64,000 nt of DNA, from assembly GCA_029224185.1 (NCBI GenBank), contig JANZKI010000095.1, positions 1-64,000 on the forward strand, written 5' to 3'. The notes below the pieces were generated by a model, which was not told where the DNA came from, made no database searches, and saw nothing but the letters and a program-made list of their open reading frames with translations. The stretch's first letter is position 1; every line of letters starts with the position of its first letter. Shown here piece after piece: positions 11,100 through 25,690 of the stretch. The position numbers and the translations under genes were made by a program. The DNA comes from Karalla daura (Eukaryota; Chordata; Actinopteri; Chaetodontiformes; Leiognathidae).

Positions 11100-14000
11100 C
11101 CCACAGCCTCCTATGCAGGGGGCTGTAAACAGGCTCAACTAAACATTCTAAACACTTTGACGGCCTGTTGCTGCACTGCGTATTGGCCAATGGTGCATGT
11201 GTCAACACACTTTTTCAAAGCGCTTTTCCCCACAGTCTCCTATGCAGGGGGCTGTAAACAGGCTCAACTAAGCGTTCTAAACACTTTGACGGCCTGTTGC
11301 TACACTGCGTATTGGCCAATGGTGCATGTGTCAACACACTTTTTCAAAGCGCTTTTCCCCACAGTCTCCTATGCAGGGGGCTGTAAACAGGCTCAACTAA
11401 GCGTTCTAAACACTTTGACGGCCTGTTGCTGCACTGCGTATTGGCCAATGGTGCATGTGTCAACACACTTTTTCAAAGCGCTTTTCATCCACAGTCTCCT
11501 ATGCAGGGGGCTGTAAACAGGCTCAACTAAGCGTTCTACACACTTTGACGGCCTGTTGCTGTAATGCGTATTGGCCAATGGTGCATGTGTCAACACACTT
11601 TTTCAAAGCGCTTTTCCCCACAGTCTCCTATGCAGGGGGCTGTAAACAGGCTCAACTAAGCGTTCTAAACACTTTTCAGGCCTGTTGCTGCACTGCGTAT
11701 TGGCCAATGGTGCATGTGTCAACACACTTTTTCAAAGCCCTTTTCCCCACAGTCTCCTATGCAGGGGGCTGTAAACAGGCTCAACTAAGCGTTCTAAACA
11801 CTTTTCAGGCCTGTTGCTGCACTGCGTATTGGCCAATGGTGCATGTGTCAACACACTTTTTCAAAGCGCTTTTCCCCACAGTCTCCAATGCAGGGGGCTG
11901 TAAACTGGCTCAACTAAGCGTTCTAAACACTTTGACGGCCTGTTGCTTCACTGCGTGTTGGCCAATGGTGCATGTGTCAACGCACTTTTTCAAAGCGCTT
12001 TTTCCCACAGTCTCCTATGCAGGGGGCTGTAAACAGGCTCAACTAAGCATTCTAAACACTTTGACGGCCTGTTGCTGCACAGCGTATTGGCCAATGGTGC
12101 ATGTGTCAACACACTTTTTCAAAGCGCTTTTCCCCACAGTCTCCTATGCAGGGGGCTGTAAACAGGCTCAACTAAGCGTTCTAAACACTTTGACGGCCTG
12201 TTGCTACACTGCGTATTGGCCAATGGTGCATGTGTCAACACACTTTTTCAAAGCGCTTTTCCCCACAGTCTCCTATGCAGGGGGCTGTAAACAGGCTCAA
12301 CTAAGCGTTCTAAACACTTTTCAGGCCTGTTGCTGCACTGCGTATTGGCCAATGGTGCATGTGTCAACACACTTTTTCAAAGCGCTTTTCCCCACAGTCT
12401 CCAATGCAGGGGGCTGTAAACAGGCTCAACTAAGCGTTCTAAACACTTTGACGGCCTGTTGCTGCACTGCGTGTTTGCCAATGGTGCATGTGTCAACACA
12501 CTTTTTCAAAGCGCTTTTCCCCACAGTCTCCTATGCAGGGGGCTGTAAACAGGCTCAACTAAGCGTTCTAAACACTTTTCAGGCCTGTTGCTGCACTGCG
12601 TATTGGCCAATGGTGCATGTGTCAACACACTTTTTCAAAGCGCTTTTCATCCACAGTCTCCTATGCAGGGGGCTGTAAACAGGCTCAACTAAGCGTTCTA
12701 CACACTTTGACGGCCTGTTGCTGTAATGCGTATTGGCCAATGGTGCATGTGTCAACACACTTTTTCAAAGCGCTTTTCCCCACAGTCTCCTATGCAGGGG
12801 GCTGTAAACAGGCTCAACTAAGCGTTCTAAACACTTTTCAGGCCTGTTGCTACACTGCGTATTGGCCAATGGTGCATGTGTCAACACACTTTTTCAAAGC
12901 CCTTTTCCCCACAGTCTCCTATGCAGGGGGCTGTAAACAGGCTCAACTAAGCGTTCTAAACACTTTTCAGGCCTGTTGCTGCACTGCGTATTGGCCAATG
13001 GTGCATGTGTCAACACACTTTTTCAAAGCGCTTTTCCCCACAGTCTCCAATGCAGGGGGCTGTAAACTGGCTCAACTAAGCGTTCTAAACACTTTGACGG
13101 CCTGTTGCTTCACTGCGTGTTGGCCAATGGTGCATGTGTCAACGCACTTTTTCAAAGCGCTTTTTCCCACAGTCTCCTATGCAGGGGGCTGTAAACAGGC
13201 TCAACTAAGCATTCTAAACACTTTGACGGCCTGTTGCTGCACTGCGTGTTTGCCAATGGTGCATGTGTCAACACACTTTTTCAAAGCGCTTTTCCCCACA
13301 GCCTCCTATGCAGGGGGCTGTAAACAGGCTCAACTAAGCATTCTAAACACTTTGACGGCCTGTTGCTGCACTGCGTATTGGCCAATGGTGCATGTGTCAA
13401 CACACTTTTTCAAAGCGCTTTTCCCCACAGTCTCCTATGCAGGGGGCTGTAAACAGGCTCAACTAAGCGTTCTAAACACTTTGACGGCCTGTTGCTACAC
13501 TGCGTATTGGCCAATGGTGCATGTGTCAACACACTTTTTCAAAGCGCTTTTCCCCACAGTCTCCTATGCAGGGGGCTGTAAACTGGCTCAACCAAGCGTT
13601 CTAAACACTTTGACGGCCTGTTGCTGCACTGCGTATTGGCCAATGGTGCATGTGTCAACACACTTTTTCAAAGCGCTTTTCCCCACAGTCTCCAATGCAG
13701 GGGGCTGTAAACAGGCTCAACTAAGTGTTCTACACACTTTGACGGCCTGTTGCTGTAATGCGTATTGGCCAATGGTGCATGTGTCAACACACTTTTTCAA
13801 AGCGCTTTTCCCCACAGTCTCCTATGCAGGGGGCTGTAAACAGGCTCAACTAAGCGTTCTAAACACTTTGACGGCCTGTTGCTGCACTGCGTATTGGCCA
13901 ATGGTGCATGTGTCAACACACTTTTTCAAAGCGCTTTTCCCCACAGTCTCCTATGCAGGGGGCTGTAAACAGGCTCAACTAAGCGTTCTAAACACTTTTC

Positions 14001-15700
14001 AGGCCTGTTGCTGCACTGCGTATTGGCCAATGGTGCATGTGTCAACACACTTTTTCAAAGCGCTTTTCCCCACAGTCTCCAATGCAGGGGGCTGTAAACT
14101 GGCTCAACAAAGCGTTCTAAACACTTTGACGGCCTGTTGCTTCACTGCGTGTTGGCCAATGGTGCATGTGTCAACGCACTTTTTCAAAGCGCTTTTTCCC
14201 ACAGTCTCCAATGCAGGGGGCTGTAAACTGGCTCAACTAAGCGTTCTAAACACTTTGACGGCCTGTTGCTTCACTGCGTGTTGGCCAATGGTGCATGTGT
14301 CAACGCACTTTTTCAAAGCGCTTTTTCCCACAGTCTCCTATGCAGGGGGTTGTAAACAGGCTCAACTAAGCGTTCTAAACACTTTGACGGCCTGTTGCTG
14401 CACTGCGTATTGGTCAATGGTGCATGTGTCAACGCACTTTTTCAAAGCGCTTTTCCCCACAGTCTCCTATGCAGGGGGCTGTAAACTGGCTCAACTAAGC
14501 GTTCTAAACACTTTGACGGCCTGTTGCTGCACTGCGTGTTTGCCAATGGTGCATGTGTCAACACACTTTTTCAAAGCGCTTTTCCCCACAGTCTCCTATG
14601 CAGGGGGCTGTAAACAGGCTCAACTAAGCGTTCTAAACACTTTTCAGGCCTGTTGCTGCACTGCGTATTGGCCAATGGTGCATGTGTCAACACACTTTTT
14701 CAAAGCGCTTTTCCCCACAGTCTCCAATGCAGGGGGCTGTAAACAGGCTCAACTAAGCGTTCTACACACTTTGACGGCCTGTTGCTGTAATGCGTATTGG
14801 CCAATGGTGCATGTGTCAACACACTTTTTCGAAGCGCTTTTCCCCACAGTCTCCAATGCAGGGGGCTGTAAACTGGCTCAACTAAGCGTTCTAAACACTT
14901 TGACGGCCTGTTGCTTCACTGCGTGTTGGCCAATGGTGCATGTGTCAACGCACTTTTTCAAAGCGCTTTTTCCCACAGTCTCCTATGCAGGGGGTTGTAA
15001 ACAGGCTCAACTAAGCGTTCTAAACACTTTGACGGCCTGTTGCTGCACTGCGTATTGGCCAATGGTGCATGTGTCAACACACTTTTTCAAAGCGCTTTTC
15101 CCCACAGTCTCCTATGCAGGGGGCTGTAAACTGGCTCAACTAAGCGTTCTAAACACTTTGACGGCCTGTTGCTGCACTGCGTGTTTGCCAATGGTGCATG
15201 TGTCAACACACTTTTTCAAAGCGCTTTTCCCCACAGTCTCCTATGCAGGGGGCTGTAAACAGGCTCAACTAAGCGTTCTAAACACTTTTCAGGCCTGTTG
15301 CTGCACTGCGTATTGGCCAATGGTGCATGTGTCAACACACTTTTTCAAAGCGCTTTTCCCCACAGTCTCCTATGCAGGGGGCTGTAAACAGGCTCAACTA
15401 AGCGTTCTAAACACTTTGACGGCCTGTTGCTACACTGCGTATTGGCCAATGGTGCATGTGTCAAAACACTTTTTCAAAGCGCTTTTCCCCACAGTCTCCT
15501 ATGCAGGGGGCTGTAAACAGGCTCAACTAAGCGCTCTAAACACTTTTCAGGCCTGTTGCTGCACTGCGTATTGGCCAATGGTGCATGTGTCAACACACTT
15601 TTTCAAAGCGCTTTTCCCCACAGTCTCCAATGCAGGGGGCTGTAAACAGGCTCAACTAAGCGTTCTACACAATTTGACGGCCTGTTGCTGTAATGCGTAT
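11100..15700 (+). repeat. Third related copy of the 3.2-10.7 kb blocks
   Basis: From 11,100 this copies 3,230 onward; from 12,662 it also parallels block B with an offset of 5,033 bp (39 monomers plus two inserted bases). Markers are CTCAACAAAG at 14,105, GGTCAATGG near 14,412, TTTTCGAAG near 14,828 and GTCAAAACAC with TTGCTACAC near 15,429. It has fewer private changes than blocks A and B share, so exchange occurred after the first duplication. Confidence 0.7.
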
Positions 15701-17310
15701 TGGCCAATGGTGCATGTGTCAACACACTTTTTCAAAGCGCTTTTCCCCACAGTCTCCTATGCAGGGGGCTGTAAACAGGCTCAACTAAGCGTTCTAAACA
15801 CTTTGACGGCCTGTTGCTGCACTGCGTATTGGCCAATGGTGCATGTGTCAACACACTTTTTCAAAGCGCTTTTCCCCACAGTCTCCTATGCAGGGGGCTG
15901 TAAACAGGCTCAACTAAGCGTTCTAAACACTTTGACGGCCTGTTGCTGCACTGCGTATTGGCCAATGGTGCATGTGTCAACACACTTTTTCAAAGCGCTT
16001 TTCCCCACAGTCTCCAATGCAGGGGGCTGTAAACAGGCTCAACTAAGCGTTCTAAACACTTTGACGGCCTGTTGCTTCACTGCGTGTTGGCCAATGGTGC
16101 ATGTGTCAACGCACTTTTTCAAAGCGCTTTTTCCCACAGTCTCCTATGCAGGGGGCTGTAAACGGGCTCAACTAAGCGTTCTAAACACTTTGACGGCCTG
16201 TTGCTGCACTGCGTATTGGCCAATGGTGCATGTGTCAACACACTTTTTCAAAGCGCTTTTCCCCACAGTCTCCTATGCAGGGGGCTGTAAACTGGCTCAA
16301 CTAAGCGTTCTAAACACTTTGACGGCCTGTTGCTGCACTGCGTGTTTGCCAATGGTGCATGTGTCAACACACTTTTTCAAAGCGCTTTTCCCCACAGCCT
16401 CCTATGCAGGGGGCTGTAAACAGGCTCAACTAAGCATTCTAAACACTTTGACGGCCTGTTGCTGCACTGCGTATTGGCCAATGGTGCATGTGTCAACACA
16501 CTTTTTCAAAGCGCTTTTCCCCACAGTCTCCTATGCAGGGGGCTGTAAACAGGCTCAACTAAGCGTTCTAAACACTTTGACGGCCTGTTGCTACACTGCG
16601 TATTGGCCAATGGTGCATGTGTCAACACACTTTTTCAAAGCGCTTTTCCCCACAGTCTCCTATGCAGGGGGCTGTAAACAGGCTCAACTAAGCGCTCTAA
16701 ACACTTTTCAGGCCTGTTGCTGCACTGCGTATTGGCCAATGGTGCATGTGTCAACACACTTTTTCAAAGCGCTTTTCCCCACAGTCTCCAATGCAGGGGG
16801 CTGTAAACAGGCTCAACTAAGCGTTCTACACAATTTGACGGCCTGTTGCTGTAATGCGTATTGGCCAATGGTGCATGTGTCAACACACTTTTTCAAAGCG
16901 CTTTTCCCCACAGTCTCCTATGCAGGGGGCTGTAAACAGGCTCAACTAAGCGTTCTAAACACTTTGACGGCCTGTTGCTGCACTGCGTATTGGCCAATGG
17001 TGCATGTGTCAACACACTTTTTCAAAGCGCTTTTCCCCACAGTCTCCTATGCAGGGGGCTGTAAACAGGCTCAACTAAGCGTTCTAAACACTTTGACGGC
17101 CTGTTGCTGCACTGCGTATTGGCCAATGGTGCATGTGTCAACACACTTTTTCAAAGCGCTTTTCCCCACAGTCTCCAATGCAGGGGGCTGTAAACAGGCT
17201 CAACTAAGCGTTCTAAACACTTTGACGGCCTGTTGCTTCACTGCGTGTTGGCCAATGGTGCATGTGTCAACGCACTTTTTCAAAGCGCTTTTTCCCACAG
17301 TCTCCTATGC
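15490..17310 (+). repeat. 9-monomer tandem duplication
   Basis: The rare pair of monomers with GCGCTCTAAAC followed by ACACAATTTGACGG occurs at 15,531 and again at 16,692, 1,161 bp (9 x 129) apart, followed by the same class order to about 17,290. The limits are approximate. Confidence 0.7.
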
Positions 17311-20300
17311 AGGGGGCTGTAAACAGGCTCAACTAAGCGTTCTAAACACTTTTCAGGCCTGTTGCTTCACTGCGTATTGGCCAATGGTGCATGTGTCATC
17401 ACACTTTTTCAAAGCGCTTTTCCCCACAGTCTCCTATGCAGGGGGCTGTAAACTGGCTCAACTAAGCGTTCTAAACACTTTGACGGCCTGTTGCTGCACT
17501 GCGTGTTTGCCAATGGTGCATGTGTCAACACACTTTTTCAAAGCGCTTTTCCCCACAGCCTCCTAAGCAGGGGGCTGTAAACAGGCTCAACTAAGCATTC
17601 TAAACACTTTGACGGCCTGTTGCTGCACTGCGTATTGGCCAATGGTGCATGTGTCAACACACTTTTTCAAAGCGCTTTTCCCCACAGTCTCCTATGCAGG
17701 GGGCTGTAAACAGGCTCAACTAAGCGTTCTAAACACTTTGACGGCCTGTTGCTACACTGCGTATTGGCCAATGGTGCATGTGTCAACACACTTTTTCAAA
17801 GCGCTTTTCCCCACAGTCTCCTATGCAGGGGGCTGTAAACTGGCTCAACTAAGCGTTCTAAACACTTTTCAGGCCTGTTGCTGCACTGCGTATTGGCCAA
17901 TGGTGCATGTGTCAACACACTTTTTCAAAGCGCTTTTCCCCACAGTCTCCAATGCAGGGGGCTGTAAACAGGCTCAACTAAGCGTTCTACACACTTTGAC
18001 GGCCTGTTGCTGTAATGCGTATTGGCCAATGGTGCATGTGTCAACACACTTTTTCAAAGCGCTTTTCCCCACAGTCTCCTATGCAGGGGGCTGTAAACAG
18101 GCTCAACTAAGCGTTCTAAACACTTTGACGGCCTGTTGCTGCACTGCGTATTGGCCAATGGTGCATGTGTCAACACACTTTTTCAAAGCGCTTTTCCCCA
18201 CAGTCTCCTATGCAGGGGGCTGTAAACAGGCTCAACTAAGCGTTCTAAACACTTTGACGGCCTGTTGCTGCACTGCGTATTGGCCAATGGTGCATGTGTC
18301 AACACACTTTTTCAAAGCGCTTTTCCCCACAGTCTCCAATGCAGGGGGCTGTAAACTGGCTCAACTAAGCGTTCTAAACACTTTGACGGCCTGTTGCTTC
18401 ACTGCGTGTTGGCCAATGGTGCATGTGTCAACGCACTTTTTCAAAGCGCTTTTTCCCACAGTCTCCTATGCAGGGGGCTGTAAACAGGCTCAACTAAGCG
18501 TTCTAAACACTTTGACGGCCTGTTGCTGCACTGCGTATTGGCCAATGGTGCATGTGTCAACACACTTTTTCAAAGCGCTTTTCCCCACAGTTTCCTTTGC
18601 AGGGGGCTGTAAGCAGGCTCAACCAAGCGTTCTAAACACTTTTCAGGCCTGTTGCTGCACTGCGTTTTGGCCAATGGTGCATGTGTCAAAACACTTTTTC
18701 AAAGCGCTTTTCCCCACAGTCTCCTATGCAGGGGGCTGTAAACAGGCTCAAGTAAGCGTTCTACACACTTTGACGGCCTATTGCTGCACTGCGTATTGGC
18801 CAATGGTGCATGTGTCAACACACTTTTTCAAAGCGCTTTTCCCCACAGTCTCCTATGCAGGGGGCTGTAAACAGGCTCAACTAAGCGTTCTAAACACTTT
18901 GACGGCCTGTTGCTGCACTGCGTATTGCCCAATGGTGCATGTGTCAACACACTTTTTCAAAGCGCTTTCCCCCACAGTCTCCTATGCAGGGGCCTGTAAA
19001 CAGGCTCAACTAAGCGTTCTAAACACTTTTCAGGCCTGTTGCTGCACTGCGTATTGGCCAATGGTGCATGTGTCAACACACTTTTTCAAAGCGCTTTTCC
19101 CCACAGTCTCCAATGCAGGGGGCTGTAAACTGGCTCAACTAAGCGTTCTAAACACTTTGACGGCCTGTTGCTTCACTGCGTGTTGGCCAATGGTGCATGT
19201 GTCAACGCACTTTTTCAAAGCGCTTTTTCCCACAGTCTCCTATGCAGGGGGTTGTAAACAGGCTCAACTAAGCGTTCTAAACACTTTGACGGCCTGTTGC
19301 TGCACTGCGTATTGGTCAATGGTGCATGTGTCAACACACTTTTTCAAAGCGCTTTTCCCCACAGTCTCCTATGCAGGGGGCTGTAAACTGGCTCAACTAA
19401 GCGTTCTAAACACTTTGACGGCCTGTTGCTGCACTGCGTGTTTGCCAATGGTGCATGTGTCAACACACTTTTTCAAAGCGCTTTTCCCCACAGTCTCCTA
19501 TGCAGGGGGCTGTAAACAGGCTCAACTAAGCGTTCTAAACACTTTTCAGGCCTGTTGCTGCACTGCGTATTGGCCAATGGTGCATGTGTCAACACACTTT
19601 TTCAAAGCGCTTTTCATCCACAGTCTCCTATGCAGGGGGCTGTAAACAGGCTCAACTAAGCGTTCTACACACTTTGACGGCCTGTTGCTGTAATGCGTAT
19701 TGGCCAATGGTGCATGTGTCAACACACTTTTTCAAAGCGCTTTTCCCCACAGTCTCCTATGCAGGGGGCTGTAAACAGGCTCAACTAAGCGTTCTAAACA
19801 CTTTGACGGCCTGTTGCTGCACTGCGTATTGGCCAATGGTGCATGTGTCAACACACTTTTTCAAAGCGCTTTTCCCCACAGTCTCCTATGCAGGGGGCTG
19901 TAAACAGGCTCAACTAAGCGTTCTAAACACTTTTCAGGCCTGTTGCTGCACTGCGTATTGGCCAATGGTGCATGTGTCAACACACTTTTTCAAAGCGCTT
20001 TTCCCCACAGTCTCCAATGCAGGGGGCTGTAAACTGGCTCAACTAAGCGTTCTAAACACTTTGACGGCCTGTTGCTTCACTGCGTGTTGGCCAATGGTGC
20101 ATGTGTCAACGCACTTTTTCAAAGCGCTTTTTCCCACAGTCTCCTATGCAGGGGGCTGTAAACAGGCTCAACTAAGCGTTCTAAACACTTTGACGGCCTG
20201 TTGCTGCACTGCGTATTGGCCAATGGTGCATGTGTCAACACACTTTTTCAAAGCGCTTTTCCCCACAGTCTCCTATGCAGGGGGCTGTAAACTGGCTCAA

Positions 20301-23300
20301 CTAAGCGTTCTAAACACTTTGACGGCCTGTTGCTGCACTGCGTGTTTGCCAATGGTGCATGTGTCAACACACTTTTTCAAAGCGCTTTTCCCCACAGCCT
20401 CCTATGCAGGGGGCTGTAAACAGGCTCAACTAAGCATTCTAAACACTTTGACGGCCTGTTGCTGCACTGCGTATTGGCCAATGGTGCATGTGTCAACACA
20501 CTTTTTCAAAGCGCTTTTCCCCACAGTCTCCTATGCAGGGGGCTGTAAACAGGCTCAACTAAGCGTTCTAAACACTTTGACGGCCTGTTGCTACACTGCG
20601 TATTGGCCAATGGTGCATGTGTCAACACACTTTTTCAAAGCGCTTTTCCCCACAGTCTCCTATGCAGGGGGCTGTAAACAGGCTCAACTAAGCGTTCTAA
20701 ACACTTTTCAGGCCTGTTGCTGCACTGCGTATTGGCCAATGGTGCATGTGTCAACACACTTTTTCAAAGCGCTTTTCCCCACAGTCTCCAATGCAGGGGG
20801 CTGTAAACAGGCTCAACTAAGCGTTCTACACACTTTGACGGCCTGTTGCTGTAATGCGTATTGGCCAATGGTGCATGTGTCAACACACTTTTTCAAAGCG
20901 CTTTTCCCCACAGTCTCCAATGCAGGGGGCTGTAAACTGGCTCAACTAAGCGTTCTAAACACTTTGACGGCCTGTTGCTTCACTGCGTGTTGGCCAATGG
21001 TGCATGTGTCAACGCACTTTTTCAAAGCGCTTTTTCCCACAGTCTCCTATGCAGGGGGTTGTAAACAGGCTCAACTAAGCGTTCTAAACACTTTGACGGC
21101 CTGTTGCTGCACTGCGTATTGGCCAATGGTGCATGTGTCAACACACTTTTTCAAAGCGCTTTTCCCCACAGTCTCCTATGCAGGGGGCTGTAAACTGGCT
21201 CAACTAAGCGTTCTAAACACTTTGACGGCCTGTTGCTGCACTGCGTGTTTGCCAATGGTGCATGTGTCAACACACTTTTTCAAAGCGCTTTTCCCCACAG
21301 TCTCCTATGCAGGGGGCTGTAAACAGGCTCAACTAAGCGTTCTAAACACTTTTCAGGCCTGTTGCTGCACTGCGTATTGGCCAATGGTGCATGTGTCAAC
21401 ACACTTTTTCAAAGCGCTTTTCCCCACAGTCTCCTATGCAGGGGGCTGTAAACAGGCTCAACTAAGCGTTCTAAACACTTTGACGGCCTGTTGCTACACT
21501 GCGTATTGGCCAATGGTGCATGTGTCAACACACTTTTTCAAAGCGCTTTTCCCCACAGTCTCCTATGCAGGGGGCTGTAAACAGGCTCAACTAAGCGCTC
21601 TAAACACTTTTCAGGCCTGTTGCTGCACTGCGTATTGGCCAATGGTGCATGTGTCAACACACTTTTTCAAAGCGCTTTTCCCCACAGTCTCCAATGCAGG
21701 GGGCTGTAAACAGGCTCAATTAAGCGTTCTACACACTTTGACGGCCTGTTGCTGTAATGCGTATTGGCCAATGGTGCATGTGTCAACACACTTTTTCAAA
21801 GCGCTTTTCCCCACAGTCTCCTATGCAGGGGGCTGTAAACAGGCTCAACTAAGCGTTCTAAACACTTTGACGGCCTGTTGCTGCACTGCGTATTGGCCAA
21901 TGGTGCATGTGTCAACACACTTTTTCAAAGCGCTTTTCCCCACAGTCTCCTATGCAGGGGGCTGTAAACAGGCTCAACTAAGCGTTCTAAACACTTTGAC
22001 GGCCTGTTGCTGCACTGCGTATTGGCCAATGGTGCATGTGTCAACACACTTTTTCAAAGCGCTTTTCCCCACAGTCTCCAATGCAGGGGGCTGTAAACAG
22101 GCTCAACTAAGCGTTCTAAACACTTTGACGGCCTGTTGCTTCACTGCGTGTTGGCCAATGGTGCATGTGTCAACGCACTTTTTCAAAGCGCTTTTTCCCA
22201 CAGTCTCCTATGCAGGGGGCTGTAAACAGGCTCAACTAAGCGTTCTAAACACTTTGACGGCCTGTTGCTGCACTGCGTATTGGCCAATGGTGCATGTGTC
22301 AACACACTTTTTCAAAGCGCTTTTCCCCACAGTCTCCTATGCAGGGGGCTGTAAACTGGCTCAACTAAGCGTTCTAAACACTTTGACGGCCTGTTGCTGC
22401 ACTGCGTGTTTGCCAATGGTGCATGTGTCAACACACTTTTTCAAAGCGCTTTTCCCCACAGCCTCCTATGCAGGGGGCTGTAAACAGGCTCAACTAAGCG
22501 TTCTAAACACTTTGACGGCTTGTTGCTGCACTGCGTATTGGCCAATGGTGCATGTGTCAACACACTTTTTCAAAGCGCTTTTCCCCACAGTCTCCTATGC
22601 AGGGGGCTGTAAACAGGCTCAACTAAGCGTTCTAAACACTTTGACGGCCTGTTGCTACACTGCGTATTGGCCAATGGTGCATGTGTCAACACACTTTTTC
22701 AAAGCGCTTTTCCCCACAGTCTCCTATGCAGGGGGCTGTAAACTGTCTCAACTAAGCGTTCTAAACACTTTTCAGGCCTGTTGCTGCACTGCGTATTGGC
22801 CAATGGTGCATGTGTCAACACACTTTTTCAAAGCGCTTTTCCCCACAGTCTCCAATGCAGGGGGCTGTAAACAGGCTCAACTAAGCGTTCTACACACTTT
22901 GACGGCCTGTTGCTGTAATGCGTATTGGCCAATGGTGCATGTGTCAACACACTTTTTCAAAGCGCTTTTCCCCACAGTCTCCTATGCAGGGGGCTGTAAA
23001 CAGGCTCAACTAAGCGTTCTAAACACTTTGACGGCCTGTTGCTGCACTGCGTATTGGCCAATGGTGCATGTGTCAATACACTTTTTCAAAGCGCTTTTCC
23101 CCACAGTCTCCTATGCAGGGGGCTGTAAACAGGCTCAACTAAGCGTTCTAAACACTTTGACGGCCTGTTGCTGCACTGCGTATTGGCCAATGGTGCATGT
23201 GTCAACACACTTTTTCAAAGCGCTTTTCCCCACAGTCTCCAATGCAGGGGGCTGTAAACTGGCTCAACTAAGCGTTCTAAACACTTTGACGGCCTGTTGC

Positions 23301-24322
23301 TTCACTGCGTGTTGGCCAATGGTGCATGTGTCAACGCACTTTTTCAAAGCGCTTTTTCCCACAGTCTCCTATGCAGGGGGCTGTAAACAGGCTCAACTAA
23401 GCGTTCTAAACACTTTGACGGCCTGTTGCTGCACTGCGTATTGGCCAATGGTGCATGTGTCAACACACTTTTTCAAAGCGCTTTTCCCCACAGTCTCCTA
23501 TGCAGGGGGCTGTAAGCAGGCTCAACCAAGCGTTCTAAACACTTTTCAGGCCTGTTGCTGCACTGCGTTTTGGCCAATGGTGCATGTGTCAAAACACTTT
23601 TTCAAAGCGCTTTTCCCCACAGTCTCCTATGCAGGGGGCTGTAAACAGGCTCAAGTAAGCGTTCTAAACACTTTGACGGCCTATTGCTGCACTGCGTATT
23701 GGCCAATGGTGCATGTGTCAACACACTTTTTCAAAGCGCTTTTCCCCACAGTCTCCTATGCAGGGGGCTGTAAACACGCTCAACTAAGCGTTCTAAACAC
23801 TCTGACGGCCTGTTGCTGCACTGCGTATTGCCCAATGGTGCATGTGTCAACACACTTTTTCAAAGCGCTTTCCCCCACAGTCTCCTATGCAGGGGCCTGT
23901 AAACATGCTCAACTAAGCGTTCTAAACACTTTTCAGGCCTGTTGCTGCACTGCGTATTGGCCAATGGTGCATGTGTCAACACACTTTATCAAAGCGCTTT
24001 TCCCCACAGTCTCCTATGCAGGGGGCTGTAAACAGGCTCAACTAAGCGTTCTAAACACTTTGACGGCCTGTTGCTGCACTGCGTATTGGCCAATGGTGCA
24101 TGTGTCAACACACTTTTTCAAAGCGCTTTTCCCCACAGTCTCCTATGCAGGGGGCTGTAAACAGGCTCAACTAAGCGTTCTAAACACTTTGACGGCCTGT
24201 TGCTACACTGCGTATTGGCCAATGGTGCATGTGTCAACACACTTTTTCAAAGCGCTTTTCCCCACAGTCTCCTATGCAGGGGGCTGTAAACAGGCTCAAC
24301 TAAGCGTTCTAAACACTTTGAC

Positions 24323-25690
24323 GGCCTGTTGCTGCACTGCGTATTGGCCAATGGTGCATGTGTCAACACACTTTTTCAAAGCGCTTTTCCCCACAGTCTC
24401 CAATGCAGGGGGCTGTAAACTGGCTCAACTAAGCGTTCTAAACACTTTGACGGCCTGTTGCTTCACTGCGTGTTGGCCAATGGTGCATGTGTCAACGCAC
24501 TTTTTCAAAGCGCTTTTTCCCACAGTCTCCTATGCAGGGGGTTGTAAACAGGCTCAACTAAGCGTTCTAAACACTTTGACGGCCTGTTGCTGCACTGCGT
24601 ATTGGCCAATGGTGCATGTGTCAACACACTTTTTCAAAGCGCTTTTCCCCACAGTCTCCTATGCAGGGGGCTGTAAACTGGCTCAACTAAGCGTTCTAAA
24701 CACTTTGACGGCCTGTTGCTGCACTGCGTGTTTGCCAATGGTGCATGTGTCAACACACTTTTTCAAAGCGCTTTTCCCCACAGTCTCCTATGCAGGGGGC
24801 TGTAAACAGGCTCAACTAAGCGTTCTAAACACTTTTCAGGCCTGTTGCTGCACTGCGTATTGGCCAATGGTGCATGTGTCAACACACTTTTTCAAAGCGC
24901 TTTTCCCCACAGTCTCCTATGCAGGGGGCTGTAAACAGCCTCAACTAAGCGTTCTAAACACTTTTCAGGCCTGTTGCTGCACTGCGTATTGGCCAATGGT
25001 GCATGTGTCAACACACTTTTTCAAAGCGCTTTTCCCCACAGTCTCCAATGCAGGGGGCTGTAAACTGGCTCAACTAAGCGTTCTAAACACTTTGACGGCC
25101 TGTTGCTTCACTGCGTGTTGGCCAATGGTGCATGTGTCAACGCACTTTTTCAAAGCGCTTTTTCCCACAGTCTCCTATGCAGGGGGTTGTAAACAGGCTC
25201 AACTAAGCGTTCTAAACACTTTGACGGCCTGTTGCTGCACTGCGTATTGGCCAATGGTGCATGTGTCAACACACTTTTTCAAAGCGCTTTTCCCCACAGT
25301 CTCCTATGCAGGGGGCTGTAAACTGGCTCAACTAAGCGTTCTAAACACTTTGACGGCCTGTTGCTGCACTGCGTGTTTGCCAATGGTGCATGTGTCAACA
25401 CACTTTTTCAAAGCGCTTTTCCCCACAGTCTCCTATGCAGGGGGCTGTAAACAGGCTCAACTAAGCGTTCTAAACACTTTTCAGGCCTGTTGCTGCACTG
25501 CGTATTGGCCAATGGTGCATGTGTCAACACACTTTTTCAAAGCGCTTTTCCCCACAGTCTCCTATGCAGGGGGCTGTAAACAGCCTCAACTAAGCGTTCT
25601 AAACACTTTTCAGGCCTGTTGCTGCACTGCGTATTGGCCAATGGTGCATGTGTCAACACACTTTTTCAAAGCGCTTTTCCCCACAGTCTC
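24323..25690 (+). repeat. 5-monomer tandem duplication (offset 645 bp)
   Basis: The order TTGCTTCAC monomer, TTGTAAACAGG monomer, GTGTTTGCC monomer, FQ-type, then a monomer with the rare change CAGCCTCAAC is repeated. The rare change lies at 24,936 and 25,581, exactly 5 x 129 bp apart. This is the smallest clear higher-order block in the window. Confidence 0.85.
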
